Below are positions 1 through 12,100 of a stretch of 64,000 nucleotides of DNA, in pieces (the first letter of the stretch is position 1; each line of letters starts with the position of its first letter). Below the pieces are notes generated by a model. It worked only from the letters and a program-made list of their open reading frames with translations. It had not been told where the DNA came from and made no database searches. The DNA is taken from NCBI GenBank assembly GCA_037349105.1, contig JAYJMM010000123.1:3162001-3226000 (forward strand). The letters are read 5' to 3'. The translations under genes were made by a program, and so were the position numbers. The DNA comes from Limnomonas spitsbergensis. Its lineage: Eukaryota > Chlorophyta > Chlorophyceae > Chlamydomonadales.

Positions 1-122
1 ACTTTTGTCCTACAGATTGCTTTTGTCCTACAGATCGCTGTTTCTTACAGATCGCTTTTGTCCTACAGATCGCTGTTTCTTACAGATCGCTGTTGTCCAC
101 TTTCCCTCCATGTTTGTGACAG
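1..122 (+). repeat. Short tandem repeat with decoy acceptor sites in the intron before the first visible exon
   Basis: The first 100 bases are diverged copies of a roughly 17-18 bp unit of the form TTTGTCCTACAGATCGCT or GTTTCTTACAGATCGC. Each copy ends in TACAG, so each resembles a 3' splice site. The frame-consistent acceptor is the last one, GTGACAG at 116-122, just before exon 1 of the ARF-GEF gene. The copies may derive from that acceptor region (inference). Confidence 0.6.
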
Positions 123-3100
123 CGCATGGAGGCCGACTGCGTGATGGTGGAGGTGCGTCCCATCCTGGTGTCCGACATGCTGGGCCTGCCCCGCCCAGGC
201 CCTGGCACGCCGAGCGCAACGTCATCGACCGTGCAGACCTTCCTGAACAACGTGGTCATGGTGACGACACATGGCGAGAGCCCGGAGGAGATCCGATCCA
301 GTGTCGCGGGTGCGCCTGGGATGCCCGTCCATGCCCGCCTGCTTGCGCCTTCACAGCCTCGTATGGCCCACACCTGCTGCCTGCACCTCCTCCCGCCTGC
401 TTGCGCCGTCACAGCCCCGTTGGACTCACACCTGCTGCCTGCACTCCTCCCTTGTTTGACCCTTGTCTGCCTGCCTGCCTGTGCCTCCTCCATACAGGAA
501 CCATGCTGTTGGCTCCACCGCAGCCTTGTTTGACCCTTGCTTGCCCGCTTGTCCCTCCACAGCCTCTTTCGACAACCACAAGCGGCAGGCTGTCACCACA
601 CCCCCGCCTACTCCGACGGCGGAGGAGGCTGCCTCCATGGCTGCCTCAGTCGCCGAGGGTGGCCCGGGCCTGCCTCACGCGCCCTCTGCGGCCACGCTCT
701 CCGCCGCCTTGGAGCAGGGCGGGGGTGTCGCGATGGCCCTGGAGCTCGCCAGCCGCACGGCAGCCAAGGAGGCGCGCAGCAGCATGCTGCACAAGGACGC
801 CTTTCTGGTGTTCCGTGCGCTGTGCAAGCTATCGATCCGCACCTCTGACAGCACAACTGTTCAGGACCCAATGGCAGTCAGGTGGGAACATGCGAGGATC
901 GATTTTCTTTTTACTTGACGTGCCCTTCCCCATAACCCTAGCCTCTGCCCATCTCCTGCTGCCCCTTATTTTGAAGCCGTGCACGCCTTACGCCTGCACC
1001 CCCTCTCAGGGGCAAGGTGCTGGCCTTGGAACTGCTCAAGATGCTGCTGGAGAACAGCGGGCCTGCCTTCCGTCGCGGAGACAAGTTCATCTCGGCCATC
1101 CGTCAGTACCTGTGCGTCTCCCTGCTCAAGAACATCGCCAGCAGCATGACCGCGGTCACACAGCTCAGCGCGTCCATCTTCCTCACACTCATGCACAAGT
1201 TCAGGTCGAGCCTCAAGGCAGAGGTGCGAGAAGAGGGAGCTAGGAGGGGGGCAGGGGGGCACTGGGGGTGATGGTTTACGAGGAACGGCAGGGGGGGCTG
1301 GAGGCGATGGTGCATGAGGAAGGGCATAGGGACACAGGGGCAATCAGACGAGTGGGGCATTTCGTTTCTCCCCTCCAAAATCACTCAAACAGCAATCAGT
1401 TTCTGTCAATGAAGCTAAGAAAACAGGCTTCAATGCTTGGCATCGTCTGTAGCCATGCTTTAGCCGTTCCCTTTCAGTGGGCTACACCCCGAACAAACGA
1501 ACGAACGGGAGCTTCACCCTCCTCGGCGCGTGCGAGTCCAGGGGCAGAGCAGCTGAAGGCCAAAGCTCCATCCCCACTTTTACCATGCTACGCCTGTCCC
1601 CAGTTGCCTGGGGGGTCATGCCTGCTGAGTGTCCTCCTGCCCTGTCTCCTCCCTGCAGCCCTACCCCCCTGCCCCTTCCTTGCTTTACCCTGTAGGTGGG
1701 TGTGTTCCTGCCCATGATTCTGCTCAAGCCGTTTGAGGCGCCTGTGGAGCCCACTGTCAGCCCCGTGGTGGTCATCGCGCTGCGCTCACAGACACTACGG
1801 ATCATCCAGGACATGGTGGGTTGACGAGCAGGGGGCAGAGGGGGGGGGACAAATATATGGAGGACATGTTACAATTGTGTTGCTCCCTTGGACACATCGG
1901 ATCATCGCAAGAAATTACGGGCTGATAAGGAGGGTGGGAAGGTACATGGGGGGCTAGGTTGCATGGAGGATATGTTCATATTGCGCTGCGGATCATCTGG
2001 GAGGAAGATGTGTGGGGAGATGTGGAGTGGGGGGGGTAAGGTGGATGGGTTACAAGGGTATATGCCTACGTGGAGGACATGTCACTATCGCGCTGCGCTC
2101 TCAGATATTGCGGATGATAAAGGAAATGGTAGGTTCTCAGACGCTGCGGATCATACAGGACATGGTGGGGTGAACAAAAGGAGGGGAAAAGAAGTATGGA
2201 GGGCTAGGGTACATGGAGGACATGCTCCTATTGCGTTGCTCCCTCAGACATCTGGAATCATCCGGGAGAAAGATGGGTGGGGAGATGACGGGGGGGGGGG
2301 GAGGATGTGGAGTGCTAGATGATACGGAGGACATGTGGTGGTCATCACCAGGTTCATTACCCTGCGCTCTCATATGCTGCAAAAATATTGGAGATGTTGG
2401 AGCCAGGCCGGGGGCTGAGGCCAAGGGTTCAGACATCATGATGGAGTTGGGTTTTTAATAATTGTCTGACCCTAAGTACAGACATATATAGGGTCTGTAT
2501 ATGAGGGGTGGAGGCAGGCGTTTGGACGGCTAGGCTCAAGGAGGATGTGCTGCCAAGAGGGGGTGTTGGGGAGATCCACACTGTTGGAGGTGTGATATAA
2601 AGTCACGAGGATCTTGGTAAGTTGCTCTTTGTAAGTTGCAACTTGGTATGTTGCCCTTGGTAAGTTGCAACTGGAATGCCCTTTGCTGGCAGTGGTAATA
2701 ATTCCACATTTACAGAGAAAAGAAAAAATGTGTATTTGAGGGCAAGGTTAGACCTAGGGTCTGACATGCGGCCCTGGCCACTGGGGTATAGGTGGCTTGG
2801 TGGGCAGATTGCATCAGCACATCGGTAGCGCTGCTCCCAAATCTATCCTCCCCCAATTTGTTTTCCTGTCTGCACCACAAGCACGGTTGCTAAGGGGCCT
2901 GTCACTCGGGGGGTCGGACGAGTCCCCCGACAATGGCAGTCGACCCTAGGGATGGGGTCTTTCCACGCGAAAAGTTTTACTGGCGTCCAGGACTTCAGAT
3001 TTTTAATACGAAAGGAAGTTCGCTTTGTCACCTGTCGAACTTTTTGGGTGGAAGGCTTCTTTTGGCCGAAACCCCTTGTTTGGGGGGACTCGTCCGACCC

Positions 3101-6100
3101 CCTTAGTGACAGGCCCCTTCAGTTGCTCCCCACCCTGAAGAGCCTTGCTGATGACCTGTTCGTACCTACCCTGCTAAAGCTCTTTTACTTGATGGCGCTC
3201 AGCTACAATTTTGCTACACCATGGGGCCTAGTGCTACAAGCCCTGCTGCTCGTTGCCGCCAGCAGGCCGCCTTGACAGATTGCCAGCCGTAGGCCTGTCA
3301 AGGTTTGGTTATTATCAGCCTGGTGGTGGCCGTCCGGCGCCTTGCCCGAAGCAGCCTGGCGCACCCTAAATAAGCACTGCTGCCCAGCCCAGCCCCACCC
3401 TCTTATCTCATATTCTGGTACCGGTATTGATGTTATTGTAATGTATGTCATATGTTAGTGAACCTGACCTCTGCTTGTACCGTCATGTATTCACATGTTT
3501 TTATCATGCCGGTATCTGTTTGTCCTTTTTATATATATATAAAATGTTATTGAACCTGCTGACCTCAGTATGTTTGTTTGCGCGCAGGTGCGTGACGGGC
3601 AGTTGCTGGTGGACCTGTTTGTCAACTACGACTGCGACCTAGAGAGCAGCAACCTGTTTGAGCGGCTGGTGACGCTGCTAGTCAAGGTGGCGCAGCAACA
3701 GCCCAGCAGCCCAGTGCCGCCGTCACTCACAATGGACACCACCAACACGCACCACCTGGAGCAGGTGGGTGTGAGGGCATCATGTGTGTGTGGAAGCGCG
3801 AATTTGCGCAAGAGTGCATGTGTGTATGCATTCGCTTGTGAGTGGGTGCATTAGCATGCAAACGTGTGTGTGAGGAGGCTCCTTTGTGTGCATGTGTGTG
3901 TGGACCTGTGTGAATGCGTGTGTGTGCTTGCATGCACGTGCGTTTGTGTGCATGTGTGTTTGCACGCAGGCTGCATGCTCCCCTGTTGAGCAGTTACTTG
4001 AGGACCAAAACGAAACTTAAGATGACCTTGCATTTGTTGTTCAGTATCTTGACATGTCAGAATACTAGTCAGCCTTAATAGAGGCCCAAGAATGGAGCTG
4101 GGGGGGAGAAGCAAACCTCGGCAGCCCTCCCCTGATATACTAGCCTCTCATGGGGAGATACCCCTCTCCCATCTCTGGCCTACATGCAGTAAATCTTTGG
4201 ACCTCCTCTTCCGACCTCCTCTCCCACCACTCACCCAAGCCACGCGGAACCCCCCCCATCCAAACTAAAATTATACTGTACCTCCACCCTCTCCCCTCTC
4301 TGGCCTCCCTGCGGTCAATCAGACCTCCTGTACACCCACTCACCCCACCCACGCAACCTCCCTCCTCCCCCTGCCAAAACTGAAAGTACATGCCCCCCCT
4401 GTCACCTCTCTGGCCTTCCTGCGGTCAATCAGACCTCCTGTACACCCACTCACCCCACCCACGCAACCTCCCTCCTCCCCCTGCCAAAACTGAAAGTACA
4501 TGCCCCCCCTGTCACCTCTCTGGCCTTCCTGCGGTCAATCGGACCTCCTGTCCATCCACTCACCCCACCCACGCAACCTCCCTCCTCCCCCTGCCAAAAC
4601 TGAAAGTACATTTCCCCCCTGTCACCTCTCTGGCCTTCCTGCGGTCAATCAGACCTCCTGTCCATCCACTCACCCCACCCACGCAACCTCCCTCCCCCCC
4701 CGCCAAAACTGAAAGTACATGCCCCCCCTGTCACCTCTCTGGCCTTCCTGCGGTCAATCGGACCTCCTGTCCATCCACTCACCCCAACTACGCAACCTCC
4801 CTCCCCCCCTGCCAAAACTGAAAGTACATTTCTCCCCTGTCACCTCTCTGGTCTCCCTGCGGTCAATCGGACCTCCTGTCCACCCACTCACCCCAACTTT
4901 GCAACCTCCCTCCTCCCCCTGCCAAAACTGAAAGTACATTTCCCCCCTGTCACCTCTCTGGTCTCCCTGCGGTCAATCGGACCTCCTGTCCACCCACTCA
5001 CCCCAACTTTGCGACCTCCCTCCTCCCCCTGCCAAAGCTGAAAGTACATTTCCCCCCTGTCACCTCTCTGGCCTTCCTGCGGTCAATCAGACCTCCTGTC
5101 CATCCACTCACCCCACCCACGCAACCTCCCTCCCCCCCCTGCCAAAACTGAAAGTACATTTCCCCCCTGTCACCTCTCTGGTCTCCCTGCGGTCAATCGG
5201 ACCTCCTGTCCATCCACTCACCCCACCCACGCAACCTCCCTCCCCCCCCGCCAAAACTGAAAGTACATGCCCCCCCTGTCACCTCTCTGGCCTTCCTGCG
5301 GTCAATCGGACCTCCTGTACACCCACTCACCCCACCCACGCAACCTCCCTCCCCCCCCTGCCAAAACTGAAAGTACATTTCCCCCCTGTCACCTCTCTGG
5401 CCTTCCTGCGGTCAATCGGACCTCCTGTACACCCACTCACCCCACCCACGCAACCTCCTTCTCCCCCTGCCAAAACTGAAAGTACATTTCCCCCCTGTCA
5501 CCTCTCTGGTCTCCCTGCGGTCAATCGGACCTCCTGTACACCCACTCACCCCACCCACGCAACCTCCCTCCCCCCCCTGCCAAAACTGAAAGTACATTTC
5601 CCCCCTGTCACCTCTCTGGCCTTCCTGCGGTCAATCGGACCTCCTGTACACCCACTCACCCCACCCACGCAACCTCCTTCTCCCCCTGCCAAAACTGAAA
5701 GTACATTTCCCCCCTGTCACCTCTCTGGCCTTCCTGCGGTCAATCGGACCTCCTGTACACCCACTCACCCCACCCACGCAACCTCCCTCCTCCCCCTGCC
5801 AAAACTGAAAGTACATTTCCCCCCTGTCACCTCTCTGGTCTCCCTGCGGTCAATCGGACCTCCTGTACACCCACTCACCCCACCCACGCAACCTCCTTCT
5901 CCCCCTGCCAAAACTGAAAGTACATTTCCCCCCTGTCACCTCTCTGGCCTTCCTGCGGTCAATCGGACCTCCTGTACACCCACTCACCCCACCCACGCAA
6001 CCTCCCTCCTCCCCCTGCCAAAACTGAAAGTACATTTCCCCCCTGTCACCTCTCTGGCCTTCCTGCGGTCAATCAGACCTCCTGTACACCCACTCACCCC

Positions 6101-9100
6101 ACCCACGCAACCTCCCTCCTCCCCCTGCCAAAACTGAAAGTACATGCCCCCCCTGTCACCTCTCTGGCCTTCCTGCGGTCAATCAGACCTCCTGTACACC
6201 CACTCACCCCACCCACGCAACCTCCCTCCTCCCCCTGCCAAAACTGAAAGTACATGCCCCCCCTGTCACCTCTCTGGCCTCCCTGCCGTCCCAGGCGCTC
6301 CGACAAGAGTCCCTCCAGGCCCTGGTCAACCTAGTGCACGCGATGCTGGCCTGGCACAGGTGAGCAGTTAGGGCGCTGGGGGTGCGGGTGTGACGGGGAG
6401 GGATGCACAGCTAAGTGCGATCCTGGTCATGGAGCAATGTGTGGAATGGAGCAATGTGTGGAATGGGGCTTTGCCGACATGGTAAGCCTCAGGATGGGAT
6501 AGTTGGACCTTTGAGAATTTGAATTTGATCCCTGATCCTGTGCCAGGAAATGTGTGCCTTTGTCAGCCTGTTTTCCGGCCCTCAGCCTCAGCTTCCCTCA
6601 TTATTAACTGGCACAAAAATCAGCCATCATTATGCACAGGCCTGATATCACACTGTTTGATACCGGTAATGTCTCCAGCATTTTCCAGTATTTCATTATT
6701 AACAGGCACGAAAATTACACTGTCCGGTAATGCTTTATTGTATTTTGGTAGCGACCATCTCCGGATGATCGCGGCGCGCTCCCCCCCTCCCCCCCTTTCC
6801 GCCCGACAGGGTGGCTGCGGGTCTCGTGACAGAGGACGCGACTGCAGAGGAGCTGGCTATGGCCAACGCGACCACCACGCATGGCCCGGCTGCAGGCTCG
6901 GAGCCGGGCTCGCTGAAGACGGACGCATCCGGTGCCGAGCTGACCGCGGCCGCAGTGGTGACGGCCGCCGCGGAGACCAGCACGGACGCAGGGGGGGCGA
7001 TCCCAGGTCCTGGACTGGCGGCAGCGTGCGGCAAGGAGGGAGGGGGGGAGCTGGTGGCCAAGCGCGCTTATAAGCTGAAGTTCCAGGTGAGCGCAGTTGC
7101 GGTTTCCGGTGGTGTGTGTGTGTGTGGTGGTGGTGGGAGGGGGGGCAGGAATGGCCTGTGGTTGGTTGGGGGTCAGCAGTGATGGTCTGTGATGCCATCC
7201 AAAGGTCAAAGCTGCCCCAAACTTCCTGCCTGCTGGATACGAGGAGCTCTTCATCACCCTCTCAAGTCAGATACTTGCACTTTATTTTCTTCTTCTAGGC
7301 ATGCTCCGCCGCCTGCCTCTGTCGGTTGCTTGACCTCCTTTCTCTCCCCCCTGCCCCTGCTCAACCACTCATTGCTGTTGGATACTTGATCTTCTCTCTC
7401 CCTCCCGCCTGCGCCTGCTCTGCCGCCTGGCTTCGATGGATTCTTAACCTCCTCTCTGCACCTCCCGCCCCTGCCCAGCCGCCCACCTCAGTCGGATTCT
7501 TGATCCCCCCCCTCTCCCTCCCTCTTGCCCTTGTCCTCAGGACTGCATCGCATTGTTCAACAAGAAGCCTCGCAAGGGTATTGAGATGCTGCAGTCTGAG
7601 GGCATGCTGGGTACAGCCCCGACGGACGTGGCGGCCTTCCTCACGCGCACCCAGGGACTGGACAAGACGCTGATTGGAGACTACCTGGGGGAGAGGGAGG
7701 ACTTCAGCCTCAAGGTGGGGATGGGGGTTGGGCAAGGAGGGACGGGTGGAGACAGACTTCCTAAGCCGGGAGAAAGCAGCCTCAAGGCGAGGGGGGAAGG
7801 GGGACTTCAGCCTCAAGCCTCAAGAGGGGAGGTCGTGCACCAACCCTCACCCGTCACTCTTCAATCTTCACCCCCCACTCTTCACCCGCCACCCCTCACT
7901 CTGCACCTGTCACTCTTCACCCCTCACCCCTCACTCTCCACACACACCCCTCTTCAAATGCCACTCTTCACTTGTCCCCTCACTCTTCACTTGTCCCCTC
8001 ACTCTTCACCTTCACCCCTCACTCTTCTCCCCCACTCCCACTCTTCACCCGCCACCCATCACCCCCTACTCTTCGTCCGTCATCCCTCACTCTTCCCCCC
8101 ACCCCCCACCCCCCCCCCACACACACCCACTCTTTACTTGTCCCCCTTCGCTCTTTGCCCCTCACTCTTCACCCCCTACTCTTAACTTGTCACCCCCCAC
8201 TCTTTGCCCCTCACTCTTCACCCCTCACCCACTGCCCTCATACAGGTCATGCACTGCTACGTGGATGCTATGGAGTTCACCAACATGGAGTTTGACGACG
8301 CAATCCGATTCTTCCTGTCAGGCTTCAGGTGATTGCCCCCACCTCCTCGCTTGTCACCTTGCTTCACCCATGGCACCCATTTTGAAGACTCCTCAACGCC
8401 CTACTGGCGACATGCGCGGTGCTAGCTGTATGCTCCCGTCGTCATTACCCCGACCTCCATCCTGTGGCCCTGCCTGACCACGGCACCCTCATGTATTTTC
8501 AACACCCTCCTGGCAACCCTGCCTTGCCCATGGCCCCTGCCCTTGTGTCTTCCCTACGCCCTCCTTCATCGAGGACACCATGTGTCATGTGCGGTTCTGG
8601 CGGTGTGCTCCCGCCAGTCCGCCACTATTGCCCGGCTGCTTTTGCTCGCCGTCCAGGCCTCCTCCCTGTGACTCTGCCTTAACCAAGGCACCCGAATATC
8701 TCCCCAAGCCCGTTGTTGTATGGACGACGTCGTTTGCGGACTCGCGATGCTGGAAGTGTCTTCCAATCCGCTCCAGTCATTTGCCACTGTGCTCCGAACC
8801 CTGCCCTGTACTCCTTGCCACTCTGCCTCGACCATGACACCCTCACGTCTCGACAACATCCTCCTCGTGGATGGCGCCACGAGTGACGCCGGGACAAGGG
8901 GAGAAGTGTGGATATCAGAAGTGTGGCCTATCCCTGGGTCTATCCCAGAGATACGCCTCTTACATGACCTACTTATGTATTCATCCAGGGGGGGGCCCGG
9001 GTCCCCATTGGAGGTTTGCCCCCATGCTCACAGCCCATGCGCCGCTACCCCGACCTCCGCCCCTGCCTTGTCTCTGCCAGGCTGCCAGGCGAGGCCCAGA

Positions 9101-12100
9101 AGATCGACCGCCTCATGGAGAAGTTTGCGGAGCGGTACGTCAAGTGCAACGCCACCTCCTTTAAGAGCGCGGACGTTGCGTACGTCCTGGCCTACTCGGT
9201 GATCATGCTCAACACAGATGCTCATAACCCCCAGGTGAGGGGAAGCTGGGGTAGGGGATGGGGCCACCAGGGGCGTGGTTATGATCTGCGCCTGTCTTGA
9301 GCTGTGCATGCCGACTTCCAGATGCTGTTGCAGGACCTCACTGACCTTTCCTCTGCCCCCGTGCTCCCTCATCCCCCGCTCCCCAACTCCCCGCTGATGA
9401 CCCTCCCCCGCTCACCGCCCCCCCCCCCTCCCCGCTCTCCGCAGGTGAAGAAGAAGATGAGCCGAGAGGGCTTCTTGAAGAACAACCGCGGCATCAATGA
9501 TGGCCAGGACCTGCCTGAGGACTTCATGACAGCGCTGTACGACCGCATTGTAAACAACGAGATCAAAATGAAGGACGACAACCACATGGGTAGGAGGGAG
9601 TATGTGGGGGGGGGTGAGGCGATAGCCACATGGGTAGGAGGGAGTATGTGGGGGGGTGAGGACAATAGCCTCATAGAGGGAGTTTGTGGGGGGTTGAGGA
9701 CGACAGCCACATGGGTAGGAGGGATTATGTGTGGGGGTAAGGACGATAGCCTCATAGAGGGAGTGTGTGGGGGGGGGTGAGGATGACAGCCACATGGGTA
9801 GGAGGCAGTATGTGGGGGGTGAGGACGATAGCCTCATAGGGGGAGTGTGTGTGGTGGGGGGGGAGTGACGATGATAGCCTTCCAGGTAGGAGGGCATGTG
9901 TGTGGTGGTGAGGACAAGAGCCTTATATGGTCATTTAGGTACAAGGGAGTCGAGGGGCAGGGGAGGAGTAAGGGGAGCGCATCGGGGGGGAGGGGGGAGG
10001 GAGAACGGGGAGGAAGCTTGATGGAGAGATGGGTGTGTGGGTGGTTGTCGCCCCGGCTAGGACAGTGTCCCGCCTCCCTGGGATGCCCTGAGCAGTTCCT
10101 TTGGATGCCATCTCTTCAATGTGCCCGAAGTCCTGTACCTGACACTAAATCAAGTAGGTTGTATACTGGTACTAGAACAAAACAGGTGTTTGTTTCAGTA
10201 TACTGGAACTGTAACCTGAAACAAGCCCTTGAGCCCTTCCACTGGAGGGCTCCTGGTAACTCCCCCAGGAGCCCTCCGGTGACTTCCACCTCCAATTGCC
10301 TGCCTGCTCCCCACTCACAGTCAGAAAGAAAGTAAGAACTACGCCCCCCCCAGGGGCGTGTGGGTTCAGGGAACACCCCCCCCAGGGGTGTGTGGGTTCA
10401 GGGAACAGTGCAGCTCGGGGCTGTTACCATCACTCTCTGTCAAGCCTGTCCCCTCCCTCCTGGTTGCAGCCGCTGGGGGCCCTGGAAGCCACCCTGGTGG
10501 GGGTGACATGGCCCACCAGGCACGGAACATCTTCAATACGCTGATGTCGCTGATGGGCTCAACCAAGCAGCAGGTGGGGGAGGCGGGGACGAGCAGGCAA
10601 GGAGGGGGCAGGCAGACTGAGGGAATGAGGGGATACGGAATATTGATAGGCACACACAGCTGGTGTTGGGGCGAGTTGGCAGGCCGAGGGTAGAGGGTCA
10701 AGGGCTCGCAGGCAGGCACACACAGCTGGTGTTGGGACAAGTGGTCAGGATGAGGGTAGGAGAGGAGGGGCATGTGGACAGACACACACACCTGGTGTCG
10801 GGGCGAGTGACCTGTGAGACAGGAGCAGTGCAAGGAGTGGAAGGCAAGCACTGCCCAATGATACCTGCAACTTATGTTTTGTCTGGGAGGTGTGCACGTT
10901 TTGGTCGAGCCCCTTGGCTGCTGCCTTTCCCGCGGCCCTCCTCCAGCCCTTGGCCCTGCCCCCCCCACATGCAATGGTTGCTCCACTCTGCTGCTGCCTT
11001 TTCCACGGCCCTTTTCCAGCCCTTGGCCCTGCTCCCCCCTACACCGTGGCTGCTCCTTTTGCTGCTGCCTTTCCCGCGGCCGTCCCCTAGCCCTTGGCCC
11101 TGCCCCCCCACACGTTTTGGTCTAGCCCCTTGGCGGCTGCCTTGCCTGCGGCCCCCCTTATGCATTTGGCCCTGCTCCCCCCTACACACCATGGCTGGTC
11201 CACTCTGCTGCTGCCTTTCCCACGGCCCTCCCTATGCATTTGGCCCTGCTCCCCCCTACACACCATGGCTGGTCCACTCTGCTGCTGCCTTTCCCACGGC
11301 CCTCCCTATGCATTTGGCCCTGCTCCCCCCTACACACCGTGGCTGGTCCACTCTGCTGCTGCCTTTCCCACGGCCCTCCCTATGCATTTGGCCCTGCTCC
11401 CCCCTACACACCATGGCTGGTCCACTCTGCTGCTGCCTTTCCCACGGCCCTCCCTATGCATTTGGCCCTGCCCCCCCACACGTTTTGGTCTAGCCCCTTG
11501 GCGGCTGCCTTGCCCGCGGCCCCCCTTATGCATTTGGCCCTGCTCCCCCCTACACACCATGGCTGGTCCACTCTGCTGCTGCCTTTCCCACGGCCCTCCC
11601 TATGCATTTGGCCCTGCTCCCCCCTACACACCGTGGCTGGTCCACTCTGCTGCTGCCTTTCCCACGGCCCTCCCTATGCATTTGGCCCTGCTCCCCCCTA
11701 CACACCATGGCTGGTCCACTCTGCTGCTGCCTTTCCCACGGCCCTCCCTATGCATTTGGCCCTGCCCCCCCACACGTTTTGGTCTAGCCCCTTGGCGGCT
11801 GCCTTGCCCGCGGCCCCCCTTATGCATTTGGCCCTGCTCCCCCCTACACACCATGGCTGGTCCACTCTGCTGCTGCCTTTCCCACGGCCCTCCCTATGCA
11901 TTTGGCCCTGCTCCCCCCCACACGTTTTAGTCTAGCCCCTTGGCGGCTGCCTTGCCCGCGGCCCCCCTTATGCATTTGGCCCTGCTCCCCCCTACACACC
12001 GTGGCTGGTCCACTCTGCTGCTGCCTTTCCCACGGCCCTCCCTATGCATTTGGCCCTGCTCCCCCCTACACACCATGGCTGGTCCACTCTGCTGCTGCCT

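Larger units (their letters stand above)
123..7086 (+). other. DCB end, HUS region and variable linker of the ARF-GEF (exons 1-7)
   Basis: Exon 2 carries a Pro/Ala-rich insert followed by [16 protein letters not shown]. Exon 3 has [17 protein letters not shown] and exon 5 has [19 protein letters not shown], the hallmark HUS box of BIG and GBF proteins (normally N-Y/F-D-C-D). These segments follow plant BIG proteins in order and spacing. In this family the DCB-HUS part mediates dimerisation and membrane or partner binding. Exon 7 is an Ala/Thr/Gly-rich linker ending KRAYKLKFQ, just ahead of Sec7, and looks fast-evolving. Confidence 0.88.

Noticed and set aside
4140..6371. Possible CRISPR-like or protein-repeat array
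   Set aside because: Units are directly adjacent with no unique spacers; it is a minisatellite in a eukaryotic intron.
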